A DNA stretch of 64,000 nucleotides, from contig JAQMWT010000198.1 in the NCBI GenBank assembly GCA_029834535.1, positions 36,515 to 100,514 on the forward strand, read 5' to 3'. Source of the DNA: Chrysophaeum taylorii (lineage: Eukaryota; Sar; Pelagophyceae; Pelagomonadales; Pelagomonadaceae). Made by a program: the position numbers and the translations under genes. The notes under the pieces are model-generated. The model had not been told where the DNA came from. It did not search any database and saw only the letters and a program-made list of their open reading frames with translations. Shown here one piece after another: positions 9,011 to 19,198 of this stretch (position 1 is its first letter; each line of letters begins with the position of its first letter).

Positions 9011-12000
9011 TTACCGCCCGCTCGCCGTGGTTATCGTAGGCGTGCGAGTGAGATCGTCGAGGAGTGCAGAGAATGAGACCTCAAGTTCGAAGAGACGCCG
9101 CTCGCCTGTGCGAAATGTACCACGTGCAATCATTGTAAACGGAGTGTTCGATCTTGCACTCACGCGAATCTCGGGCTGCCGCACTCGAAGGTGAGACACG
9201 GCGGCCGTTGCGCTGTTCGAAGCCTCGGGGGTTCTCGTAGAAAGCGGCGAGTTCCGGCACGCAGAGGAGGGTCATCGCCTCGCTCCACGAGCGACGAGAG
9301 TCTTCGAGGCGAAGGGCACCAAGAAAGTCTCGGATGAACGCGTCGACAGGACCTTGCGACCGCCAGACTTCGCGCTTCAACCTTCCTGTCTTGGAAAGGG
9401 AGAATCGCAGGCTGATGCGCATGGCTGCGAAGGAAGTCCACGTTGTCGATGATGATGATTTTGTCCCACCCGTAGAGCGCACCGTCTCAGAACCAGCGAC
9501 GAGCGTGAGCGACTCCGACCGCCCCGCCACCGTCGACGTGAGCGTGATGCGGAGCGATCCGTCGAGACCCGGAACCCGCAGAGTATGTGTCCGCGTCTCC
9601 GAAAGTGGTGGCTCTCCTGCTTTCGCAAGCTCGGCCTCCTGCAGCTCGAGGTCGCGGAGAAATCGCGCTACGAATGGCCAACCCTTCCACTTGTCGGCGG
9701 TGGTCGTTTTCGTGTTATCCACGACTGGCCGCACATCGCGCTTATCATCAGAATATATGTTGGGCGCGAGAATGTCGAGGTCAACTGCAGTATTGATGAC
9801 GTCGCGGAGTGCGTCGAGGTCCTTATGTTCGATTGCGTCCATGGCCGCAACCTCGAGGTCAGCGCGACGCTTGGCAAAGGTGAGACTTCGCAACGCACTA
9901 ACTTTCCACTCCTGCGACATCGAGATCGAGAGGCGAGTCGCATCAGCAAACGCCGCTTGGACACGACGTAGATCGACGTCCTCAGATCTGGCGCACGACA
10001 AGCAAGCCTCGAGTTCGCGCTTGGCCCGGATAAGTTCATCGAGCTTCGGCGCTTCCTTGAAATGCTCACATTCCCAAGACTCCTCCTCCTCGAGAGGGCC
10101 GGCAGTCTCCTCCTCGACGACCAAGCAGCTATCATCGGATCTGCGAACATGCGTTGTATCTTTGCAGTGTCGAAGTCGGGCCAGCTCGGCCTCCATGGAA
10201 ACATATTCGGCCGTTGTCTTGGGCACGCCAACTGACGTCGCGTACGACAGGCTCGCCGCAGCGCGTGCAATAGCATCTGGTACATGCAAATTTGAGGACC
10301 CTCCAGGAACCAGACGGAGCGACTCGCATTCAGATGTGAGCTGCAGTCGACAGGTCTTTATGTTGGAAGCGGCCTCGCACGCTTCTCGCGCGACGACCGC
10401 AAACACCGACGACATCGACGACGAAGACTGGCTTTCTCGAGATGGTTCGGCGCTCGAGAGTGTCCATGGCGCATGCTTCTCGCAAGTCGCGACCGCCTCG
10501 CCCAACACTTCTTGTTTGGGCCCGAGTTCCGCGTTCGCGACGGCTTCTGCCAAGAGAGATACCACCGCTTTGACAAAGTGTCTCAGACTCAAGACATAGG
10601 CGTGGGCTGGTTCAGCGACAGCGGTCTGCTCGGCATCAAGTAAGTGTTCGAGCGCTTGCAACATGGGTTCGTAGTCTGTTACCCTCACCTCGTGACCGCC
10701 TCGTACCCTAAACAAGATGGCCGCGATTATGGAACCGCCGATGCGCGTCGATTCTTCTGCGACGTCTTTCCATCGACTCAACCGTCTCGCAAGGTCCACA
10801 ATGCTCTTGAGAGTGGTGGCTCGTGTGCGCCAAATGAGGATAATAGATCGAGCATCCTCAATTTTCTTGTGTTCCAAGAAATTCGTCGTCGCGTCCGCGA
10901 GAGCGGATTCGACCTCAAACGCGCGTTCCTGGAGGCTTTCGGACAGGTCGGAAACCGCGTTGTCCCAGCGATTGTCAGACTTCAGATCAAAACAGTCCGG
11001 CCCTAGTCTGACGGCTTCGTCAATCACGCGTTTGGCGACGCGCCATTTTTTAAACTCGGGTACGTCGAGCACCTGTCGCCGCGCAAAATTGACAGCGGGC
11101 GACTCCTTCGTGTCTTTGATTCCCCCGAGCATCGCGACCAATTTTTCGACGTCGTCGTACGCGTGTTCATCAAACGAAACAACCATACCAGCTTGCGTCG
11201 ATCCCAAGGCGTTCTTCGCATCGAAGGCTTGGCACGCCCTTAGTAACCGTAGCTCGAGCCTTGCCTTTTTCAGAAAAGGAGACTCGGCAAGGCCAATGCG
11301 ATTGGCCTTGCGAATCGCCGTTTCAAGCGTATTCTCGTTTTCCGAAGCCGCCGCGTCGTCAAGCGCCAACAGGGCATCGTGCCGATCGATAAGCTCGGCG
11401 GCGTCTTGTCCCGCATTTCTGGCCTCGCGGTACACGCCGGGAAGCACCTCGCGCAAGTTGGGCAAGGCAGTGACCGCTTCGGCCGAAGTCCGCAGACTCG
11501 CAGCGATTTCCTGCCACTGTGACCTCGCCGCCTCCCACAGCCGATGGTCACCGATTGTGCACGCTTCGTCATCGCCATCGAGTGCACCTGGCGTGCTCTC
11601 CGCACGCGCCACGGCCTCGTCGAGATCCAGGACAGCGCGCGCGCGCTCCAGCGTCACGGGAAGCTGCTGATGGTCTATGGATGCATTTGTGTGAAACTCT
11701 TTGTCGGCACTAGCAACGAGCTTGGCCAGAGATTTGCGCTTATGTTGCTTGAGTTTGAGCTCTACTTCCAGAGCAGCAAGTAGTTCGTTGAGCTTCGCCA
11801 GTAGGTTGTTTCGTTCGAGCGCTTTTGCTAATATGGGTTCAATTTCCTCATGCAATCCGAGTGCGTGAGCCCGAGCGATATTATCGGCAAGATGCATGTC
11901 TTCGTGTGCGAGATCGCCGACAACATCGGCCACCTCGCGGCACCATCTAGCCAGGGGCCAAGGCTGCGATATCGACGACGCGCGATCGAGGAGCGCGCGG

Positions 12001-12494
12001 ATCACGTCAGAGTCGACGGCGTGCTCGTCGGTGTTGGCAGGGCCCTGTAAGCACTCGAGAACGATGCATGCCGAACCAAACATGCCACGTGGTGCCGTGT
12101 CGACTCCGAGCGAGGTAGCTAACGCGACTGCCGCCTCGAGCGAGGCGCGAGCAGCGCTTAGAGTCGCGTCAGAAGAGTCGTCGTGACGTTGCTCGAGCGC
12201 CCCGCGCACGTCGTCGAGGGCGTGACTCTTTCGTGTAAGCTTATCATGCTGTGCCTTTCCCGCGTCGTCCATCGCCGGCGCAGCTGGCCCCGCGTCGTCC
12301 GTGGCGATGCGAAGCTCGTCGAGGACATGGGTTGCCGACTCGCCCGCCGCGAGCTGGTCTCGCGCGTTGGCGAGCAGGCGAGCCTCGACATCGAGGTAAG
12401 CGATCGCCGCGCGGGCTCTCATCACTTCGAGACGCAGTGATTTCGATCGCGGTGGCGCCCGTGTGTAGGGCTCGAGGGCGGCCTTGATCGCCAT
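9011..12494 (-). CDS. Very large alpha-helical repeat protein, unknown function
   Basis: A 1141-residue product rich in Ala, Leu, Glu, Asp and Arg that looks almost wholly helical. Loosely repeated units of about 40-45 residues follow the pattern (L/A)xxAxxxAxxxGLxxxxxxxARxxLxxL; examples are LETAIRKANRIGLAESPFLK and RAHALGLHEEIEPILAKALE. I recognise no named family. Near the 3' end, removing a 58-nt intron (9106-9163, gtgagt...acag) leads to RERRLFELEVSFSALLDDLT and a stop at 9011; without it the frame runs to 9081 through residues that look non-coding. The start is uncertain: ATG at 12494 is the first clear one, but a same-strand reading frame at 12561-12863 has the same helical repeat style and may be the first exon. 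It ends 57 bp from the convergent SUKH gene. Confidence 0.65.
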
Positions 12495-12560
12495 GATCGA
12501 ACCTAATGGCGCATACACTCTGAGTCGTCATTTTCGTCTTCTCCGCGAAAAAAGATCAAA

Positions 12561-12863
12561 TTAAGTGGCGAACTCGAACACATGAACACGGAGGGTCGAA
12601 CGCGTATTAACGGCACAAGTCACTGCGCCGCAGGCTTGGACGTCGGCGCGCAGAGTCGTCACTTTGGTTTCGGCGGCCTCGAGGGCTGGGTGTTTGGGCG
12701 GCAAGGTTGCCTTGGCGCGCGGCATGAGTGCGTCGAGCTGGTCCGTGTCTTCGTTGGCGATCGCGATCCGCAAATCCTTGAGTAGACTGCGCGTTGCTTG
12801 CCACTGCCATCGTCGCAACTTGGCGACGCAGAAGGACTGGATTGTGCGCTCGTGGGCCTGCAT
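12561..12863 (-). CDS. Helical ORF, probable upstream exon of the large helical protein
   Basis: Begins with ATG at 12863 and encodes 100 residues. Residues 26-70 (LLKDLRIAIANEDTDQLDAL onward) have the same helix-turn-helix repeat style as the large protein downstream on the same strand, whose first ATG is 67 bases beyond this frame's stop. I found no strong consensus splice pair that joins the two in frame; a weak donor near 12619 with an acceptor ending near 12502 would. The last 25 residues look less protein-like, as expected if the real exon ends earlier. It could instead be a separate small gene. Confidence 0.45.
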   Translation of the reverse strand: MQAHERTIQSFCVAKLRRWQWQATRSLLKDLRIAIANEDTDQLDALMPRAKATLPPKHPALEAAETKVTTLRADVQACGAVTCAVNTRSTLRVHVFEFAT

Positions 12864-12949
12864 AAGTTGGTTGCCACACGACCCCCAAGGAATGAAACTT
12901 TAACCCTTTATGTGTTTTCTTGTGTATACTCCCTAACCCCCGCTCTCCT

Positions 12950-13440
12950 TTCCGCTACCCCCGCCAATCTAAACTGCTTCAATCAGGCCACACGCTCCGC
13001 CCTTTAAATTAAGTTTAATAACCTTTTAGTTTACTCCTAAACTCTAGATGCCCGCGCAGACATTCGTCGTCTTGGGAGCCATCGATCGTGCTATAGGTAG
13101 CTAGCTGGCCCTCAGTCACCCCGCTTTCCTTTGCTCTCGAATCTCAGACCGACCACTCTGAGCTGCCCCCCTTCCACACCCGCTCCGACTTTAAACGTAT
13201 GTTTGAGTATACTCTTAAACCCTAGATGCCCGCAGCGTGCGTGCTCTGACGGCTCGGCTCGCCCTGGCGTCCTCTGCGAAGAACCCTCTGAAGGCTAGGC
13301 TTTTGTTTCTTGCGTCCTCTGCGAATTTCCTGCGTCTCCGTCGTCATGTCTTCCCCTCCTCCTCCTCGCGCGCCCCTTTCTCGTCAAATCAACCCAACCC
13401 TATTTTGAGTTTATTCCCTTACCCTAGAAGAGGAAGCCTC
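12950..13440. repeat. Three spaced copies of a TTTGAGTTTACTCCTAAACCCT-like motif
   Basis: Copies lie near 13023-13049, 13206-13233 and 13404-13430, about 180-200 bases apart; the first two are followed by the same TAGATGCCCGC. The first copy is preceded by a longer block (from 12960) that recurs at 56120. No coding frame is convincing between 12864 and 13496, so this is non-coding upstream DNA of the MYND gene. Confidence 0.65.
13404..13430 (+). promoter_or_regulatory. Candidate promoter or 5'UTR motif of the MYND gene
   Basis: TTTTGAGTTTATTCCCTTAC followed by CCTAG, about 90 bases before the ATG. The same motif precedes the starts at 16955 and 32977, and a looser version the start at 51886. 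The AAACCCTA part resembles a plant telo-box; its function here is inferred from position only. Confidence 0.4.
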
Positions 13441-13496
13441 GCAGCCAACAACTCTGGCTTGGTCCTGGACACAAGAAGAAGAGGTTGCTTGTGCTG

Positions 13497-15107
13497 ATGG
13501 AGGCTGGAGATGATGGTGAAGTGGAGGGAGCGAGGATAGACGACGACGAGGCGTTCGCGCGGCGGCTCGCGGCGGAGCTCGAGGCCGAGGGGAGTGCTGA
13601 GCGACGAAGACAGATGGCGGAGGACGAGGCGCTCGCACGCGCTTTGGTGGACGAGGAGAAGTCGTTGGAGGTCGCTCGAAGCTTGCAGCGACAAACAGAC
13701 GCCACCTTGCCATCGCTCGAGACGGTTCCTAGCACAACCGGGTTCTTCAGCAAGAGCTCGGCCGACGAGTTGAGTCTCGACGAGATGAAGTCGCTCGTCG
13801 CGCTCGCGGGGATGCGCCACAACGATTGCATCGAGCGCCGGGAGCTCGTGGAGCGGGCACGCGAGGCCTGGAGGGTCGTCGTGGAGCAGCAGGCACAGAC
13901 GGCGATGATGATGGCGCGCGCGCAGCAGTCGGCGGCCTCGGCGCGTCGCGGGGTTTCTCGTCGGTGGGAGCCGCCAGTTCTCTCGACGGTCGGGAGCGCG
14001 AGCGAGTTGCTGGAGGCGGCCGAGGCCGCGCAGCGCGGCCGGGTTCTCGAGTCGGGCCTCGCTTCGGAGCCGTTCCGGGCGACGGCGCCGCACCGCGTGG
14101 ACGACGTCGAGCTCGAGGCGCTGCGGCCGCTCTACACGGAGCTGCTAACGACGTCGTACGAGCGGGTGATGGAGCTCATAGAGACGCAGCACCCCGAAGC
14201 CGCCTGGGTGCTTCTCGCGATCCTCGATTACCCGTTCTCGGTGTTCGCCGCGCGCAAGTTCCATCACGCCGACAAGGACGCGGCACCCCAGTTGATGGAA
14301 CGCGCGCACGGCGGCTTTTTCGTGCTGAGCGTCGTCGTCAACCGAGTCGCCAAGGACAAGAGGTTGATACGGTGGTGTCGCGAGGCGCTCGGCGGGCGTC
14401 GCCACGACCGCGTCGTCGAGTACTGCCTGCGTCATCTCGTCTCGGCGACCTCGGGGGCCCACAAGCCCACCAAGACCGTGCGCAGGCACGTCCTCGGGAG
14501 ACCCGCCGAGTCGGATGATTTCGAGGGCGACGTCGATCCGATGCGTGCGTTGGTCGCCGACCTCGCCGCCGTCTTCCGCGAGAGGCGGCTCTCCAGCAAC
14601 GTCGAGCTCCTCGCGCTACAGCTCCCCGTCGCCTGCGTCGCCGCGCTCGACGCCGACCGCGTTGGCCGCTTTAACTTTTTTTTTCAGACCGCGCCCGACG
14701 TCGCGCCGGCCTTCCTCGACGCCCTCGACCGCGTCAAACCCACGGTCGAGTCGGGCTACTACGACCTACTCTCCGCCAGCCTCTTCGCGTCCTCGGGCGA
14801 CGACGACGCGGCCAACGACGACCACAAGGCCGCCGACCGCGCGGACGATGCCTGGAATCCCGCGAACCGCGACCCCGCCCGCCGCTGCGACCGCCAAGGC
14901 TGCAACGAGATTGGCTGGAAGAAGTGCGCGCGATGTCGACTCACGAGCTACTGCTCCAAAGAGTGCGCTCCTCGTTCATCTTCTCGCTGACGCCAGCCTC
15001 CTCGCAGGTGCCAGACGGCCGACTGGAAAGAGCGCCACAAGCTCGTTTGTCGCAAACCGTGCTGCAAGAATAAGAAAAAAAACACTGCCGAGTCCGTATC
15101 TGCTTAG
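13497..15107 (+). CDS. MYND zinc-finger protein with UIM-like N terminus (2 exons)
   Basis: A 521-residue protein. The N-terminal 70 residues hold three short acidic/Leu helices (DDDEAFARRLAAELE, EDEALARALVDEEK, SLEVARSLQRQ) resembling ubiquitin-interacting motifs. A middle region around residues 190-330 is helical and unassigned. The C terminus is a MYND finger with ligands in CDRQGCNEIGWKKCARC, YCSKECQ, HKLVC and CCK. The finger is complete only after removing a 45-nt intron at 14963-15007 (gtgcgc...gcag), which joins SKE to CQTADWKERHKLVC; the exons then sum to a multiple of three. ATG at 13497 is the first true Met. MYND fingers bind proline-rich partners, often in transcription or chromatin control, so a ubiquitin-linked adaptor role is plausible but inferred. 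Confidence 0.82.
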
Positions 15108-15284
15108 TAGTAGGAGTAGTAGTATCAATAAACGGCGGCCGGCGCGGATAGGTAGTCGTCGTCGCCCACGTACCGCGGAATACAATATTCCAGTTATCCA
15201 TCCCACTGCGGAAACAAATCACCACCAATCGCTGGCCGCTCTCCGTGACATTAATTACAAAAAGGCGAAGGGGTGATCACGAGG

Positions 15285-16829
15285 CTATAACCGACGATGG
15301 CGAGAGTCTCCAGGACGACCCTCGGCGGCGGCGGCGGCGGCGGCGGGTTGAATAAAGCTGTTGTTCAAGGGCCCACCATCTGGGTATTGGGGGAACCAGT
15401 GCGCAAATTCGCGGCGGAGAACGTGGAATGAGCTGTGGATGGCCCCCTCGGGGTTGCTCCTGAAGTCGCACGACGGGACGACGCAACGAGCGAGCGAGAA
15501 GCCGGACTTGCAGCCTTCTTGAGGACGGGCCGACGTGCCAAGCCACTGCTCGTAATAATGGCGATCGAAGGTTTTTTGATGACTCCGGATCTCCTGTGGA
15601 AGGAGCGGCTCTCGGTGGCACGCGATCGAGTTCGGCCGCGCCCACCTGCGACGAGCGAGGTCGCAATACGAAAAAATCTCGTGATCTCACCAAAAATTGT
15701 ACCAGCCGACGCCCGAAGAGGACGGCGTGAGACTGAGATGCTGCGCTTGCGCGGCCGCGTCGTCAAAGAGGGCGATAACGTGGCGCCAGGATCCTACGAT
15801 CTGGCGGTAGATGTTGAGCTCGTAGTTGGTTCGAAACCCATAGCCCTCGAAGAGGCTGTCGTCGTGGACGCCGCGTTTGACGCCCTCGTCCGTGGACCGC
15901 GTGACCCCTTTGTTGTGAGAGTAGAGGAGGAGCGTATCGTCGACGACTGGTGGCGTCGCCGTCGAGCAGTTTGGTTCGGGGACGAGCGACCTCGCGTACG
16001 ACCAAAGCGCGTGGAGAGCCGGATGTTCGTATTCGTTGTGGTCCTGGAAGTGGACCGTCGATGTGTTTCCGGTCAGCGACGCAGCGAGTCGTTTGATCTC
16101 GTCGACGGCCTGCGCCCCCGATCTTCGACCTTCGACGGGTTGCCGTCGCCCGCGAGCGACGTGCGTGACGAAAATGCGAAGCTTGGCGCAGTCGGGGAGC
16201 GGGCAGATGAGTTCCGCGAGCGCCATCGATAGCAGCTGGGACCTCGCGATCTCGAACCCCCGCTCAACGGGTTCCCCGAGGAGGGTCATGCCGTAGAACG
16301 CGACGACGCGCCGACGCTCCGCCTTCGACGCCATCTCGAGGCCGCGCGTTTTCGTGCACCTCGCTGCGTACGACGGAGAGGAGCGCGCAGGAACGATGAC
16401 GTCCGCTGCACGGAGTCGCGCGTACGCCTTGTCGTCGTCGAGGACTGGCGCGAGGGTTGCCGTTACCGCCGAGACCTCCGCCGCCTCGGGAACGACGTCG
16501 AGACCCTCCGCCCAACTCGGGTTAAAGGCGTCGTCGCCCTGTGGGGGGCGCGTGCCGTTGCCATCGCACAAGCACTTTTTACGCGTCATGTAGGCCGGAT
16601 CGCGGCCAAAGGCATCGTTGCCGCACCGAATAGACTGCCTTACGCTCGCCGTTATGCTACTACTACTACTACTACCTTGGTCGCCGCCGGTGATGGCTGT
16701 GTACGTCACGTTGCCCACGCACCAGCACGTTTGGCCCTCGAGAGCGCACTCGAACACGAGGGACCGCGTCCCGACGCCCAGGAACAACAGCATTGACGAC
16801 GACAAGTAGTTGGAGTACTGTGGCATCAT
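15285..16829 (-). CDS. Secreted or Golgi glycosyltransferase-like protein (2 exons)
   Basis: A 499-residue product that starts with a hydrophobic segment (SSSMLLFLGVGTRSLVFE), so it enters the secretory pathway or is a type II membrane protein. It has a Cys-rich stretch (CALEGQTCWCVGN), several N-glycosylation sequons, and a C-terminal core with DTLLLYSHNKGVTR, FRTNYELNIYRQIVGSWRHV and, across a 45-nt intron (15646-15690, gtgaga...gcag), YNFWWARPNSIACH. That SHNKG...NFWWA pattern is what I recall of an uncharacterised glycosyltransferase-like family of algae and oomycetes; no DxD motif is certain. After splicing the frame continues through RHYYEQW and ends after an Ala run coded by (GCC)n. 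ATG at 16829 is chosen because the upstream in-frame start is TTG. Confidence 0.7.
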
Positions 16830-16886
16830 CGTCGTCGATTGATTTTTTTTTTCCAAAACAACGCACGATTACCAGAGCCTAACCCG

Positions 16887-16916
16887 TTGAGTTTGCTCCT
16901 AAATAAACCCTCTCAA
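16887..16916 (+). promoter_or_regulatory. Candidate promoter or 5'UTR motif of the small membrane protein gene
   Basis: GTTGAGTTTGCTCCTAAATA followed by AACCCT, about 67 bases before the ATG at 16955. It matches the motif seen before the MYND and OTU genes. Confidence 0.4.
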
Positions 16917-16954
16917 CCGCTGCCGGAACATTCTTCACTACTACGAAGAGAAAG

Positions 16955-17104
16955 ATGTCGCCAGCCAAGGTCGTGGTGAGTCCATGGGTGTACCTCGGCG
17001 TCGGCGCGCTCGTCCTTGTCCACCTCGCTGCCTTTGGGTATTGGGTGTTGAAAGCCATCGAGAAGCCCAAGGCGGGGTGGATGGACAGCAAGAAGATCCA
17101 CTAA
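16955..17104 (+). CDS. 49-residue single-span membrane protein
   Basis: A short frame from ATG 16955 to TAA. The layout is typical of a small real membrane protein: a short polar N terminus (MSPAKVVV), one hydrophobic helix (about residues 11-30, WVYLGVGALVLVHLAAFGYW), and a basic/Trp tail ending KAGWMDSKKIH. Such proteins are often accessory subunits of respiratory or photosynthetic complexes, but I cannot match it to one. The promoter-like motif lies 67 bases upstream at 16887, and the next gene on the same strand starts only 21 bases after the stop. It is below the size most gene finders accept. Confidence 0.6.
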   Translation: MSPAKVVVSPWVYLGVGALVLVHLAAFGYWVLKAIEKPKAGWMDSKKIH

Positions 17105-17125
17105 TATAAGGATAATCTAAAAGAA

Positions 17126-18910
17126 ATGTGGCGGGTGAAGCGCGGGGTGCTGTCGGAGTCGACAATCGACGCTCTGCGGGCGGAGGCCGAGGCGCTCGCG
17201 GCGCTCGAGGCCCCGTCGTTCGAGAACGGGTGTGTCCTCGAGCCGGTGCGGGACGACGTGCGCGGCGAGGCGTGGCGCGCCGACGAGGTCGCGTACGGTT
17301 TAGCGCGCAAGGTCGCGCCGTCGGCTGCGGTGCGCGAGGCGCTGTTCGAGACGCTCGCGCGGGTCGCGAGCGAGTTCTTTGGCGAGGCGGTGGTCCTCTT
17401 TAACGAGCATTACGTCGTCAAGCCGGCGAACTCCGAGGTGGAGTTCGGTTGGCATCGCGACGGCGACCTGCAGCTCGCGAGCACTTACTGTCGGGACGAG
17501 TACGTCTCGTGTTGGTGCGCACTCGACCCGGCAACTCCCGAGAACGGGTGCCTCGTAGTTCGCGACGGAGCGCTACCGTGCGCCGCGGGCGACGTCGTGG
17601 TGCTCTCGTCGCGATGCGAGCACCGGTCGGGCCCGAACGAGACGCCCGGTCCGCGACGAGCGTTCTACGCGCAGTACGCGTCGCGACCGATCGCGACGCC
17701 GAGCGGCGTGCTGCGCCTTGCCATTCCGTGTCGAGGCGGTTTGACCTTGGCCGACGCCGCGGTCTGCGACCTAGAACGCGTCGACCCCGCCTTGGCGACG
17801 TTCGCGAGACTCGCGAGAGATCTCGAGACCGACCGCGACGCGTGGCGAGCCGTGCTCGATGGCTGCTGGGCCGCGCTCCACGACCCCGATCGCCACTGGA
17901 CCGCGGCGCCGCGCGAGTTTCGCCGCGCCTATGCGGTCGCCTCGATCTATTACGCCGAGACCCTCGACGACTCGGAGGAAGCTCGGATCCGCTCGCTCGA
18001 TCTCGGCCTGATGATGGACGACGGTTCGACCCGAGCCGCGCTCCTCGAGCGCGTCGCAGAGCTGGAACGACAAAGACCACCCCCGCCACCGCGCCCCCTC
18101 TTTGCTGCGGCGGATAAAGGATCGTCTCCGAGGCCGCTAACGGGAACCGTCGACCTCCCGACCGTCGAGAAACCGTCGGTCGAAACCTTCCGGGTCTCCC
18201 ATTTCGAGCCTCGGAAACCCTGCCGCATCCTCGAGGCCATGCCGTGGCCCGCGCTCCGCAAGTGGCGCGATCTCGACTACCTTCGTCGCGTGGCCGGCCA
18301 CCGCGTCGTCCCGATCGAGATCGGCGACCATTACCTCGCCGACGACTGGACGGAGAAAGTGATGACGCTCTCTGAGTTTGTGGAGACTCGCATTCTCGGC
18401 CAGGAGAAGATCGGCTACCTCGCGCAGCACGCGCTCTTCGATCAAGTCCCCGCGCTCCGAGCCGACGTAGCGCTCCCGGACTACTGCGCCCTCGGAGACG
18501 GGGTCGAGCCCAGGCTCAACGCGTGGTTCGGCCCGCCCGGCACCGTCTCCCCGCTCCATCACGATCGCTACCACAACCTTCTCTGCCAGGTCCTCGGCGT
18601 CAAGTACGTCCGCCTCTACGCCCCCCGCCTCGACCAACACCTTTACCCCCGCGACCCCGCGAGCCTCCACGCCGTCTCCAGCCAGATCGTCGACATTGAC
18701 CGCGTCGACCAAGTCAAGTTCCCGCGCTTCAAAGACGCGCCCTACTCCGATTGCCGCCTCGCGCCCGGCGAGATCCTTTACATACCCCCGCACACCTGGC
18801 ACTACATCGAGGCTTCCGAAACCAGCTTTTCGGTCGGTCGGTCACTCATTCATTCCCTCTCTCTCTTTTTATGTCCTGTCTCCTCGCAGGTCTCGATCTG
18901 GTGGTTGTAG
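17126..18910 (+). CDS. PhyH-JmjC fused double 2-oxoglutarate dioxygenase (2 exons)
   Basis: Two Fe(II)/2-oxoglutarate oxygenase modules in one chain. Residues about 5-200 are phytanoyl-CoA dioxygenase-like, with the metal ligands in WHRDGD and the distal His in CEHRSGPN. Residues about 355-575 are a JmjC domain closest to JMJD5/KDM8: NAWFGPPGTVSPLHHDRYHN carries the HxD pair and PPHTWHYIEA the distal His. JMJD5 relatives hydroxylate Arg in ribosomal or chromatin proteins. Removing a 57-nt intron (18833-18889, gtcggt...gcag) gives FSVSIWWL and the stop, matching the family's FSVSFWW ending; splicing leaves 575 residues. The intron is a multiple of three without stops, so unspliced mRNA would still encode an extended protein of 594 residues. 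ATG at 17126 follows the small membrane-protein gene by 21 bases. Confidence 0.85.
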   Translation: MWRVKRGVLSESTIDALRAEAEALAALEAPSFENGCVLEPVRDDVRGEAWRADEVAYGLARKVAPSAAVREALFETLARVASEFFGEAVVLFNEHYVVKPANSEVEFGWHRDGDLQLASTYCRDEYVSCWCALDPATPENGCLVVRDGALPCAAGDVVVLSSRCEHRSGPNETPGPRRAFYAQYASRPIATPSGVLRLAIPCRGGLTLADAAVCDLERVDPALATFARLARDLETDRDAWRAVLDGCWAALHDPDRHWTAAPREFRRAYAVASIYYAETLDDSEEARIRSLDLGLMMDDGSTRAALLERVAELERQRPPPPPRPLFAAADKGSSPRPLTGTVDLPTVEKPSVETFRVSHFEPRKPCRILEAMPWPALRKWRDLDYLRRVAGHRVVPIEIGDHYLADDWTEKVMTLSEFVETRILGQEKIGYLAQHALFDQVPALRADVALPDYCALGDGVEPRLNAWFGPPGTVSPLHHDRYHNLLCQVLGVKYVRLYAPRLDQHLYPRDPASLHAVSSQIVDIDRVDQVKFPRFKDAPYSDCRLAPGEILYIPPHTWHYIEASETSFSVGRSLIHSLSLFLCPVSSQVSIWWL

Positions 18911-19198
18911 AATATATATGCATGTGGTGTGATGCGATCTTTTTTCAAGATGTACGATGTGCGATGCGCGATGCACGATGCACCCCCCTTCTGCACCTTG
19001 TACTTACCCTTCGAGTCTACTCTTTAAAAAACCCTTCGTGCGTCTCCTCCCTCACCCCCCCACCAATCAACAACCGTCAATCTTTACAAACCCTTCGTGT
19101 CTACTTTCCAAGCGGCCGATGGTGTCGTTCTTTCCAAATGAAACGTCAATCCGAATAAATAAATAAATAAATAATGCGACGTGACGGAGCGTGAACGC

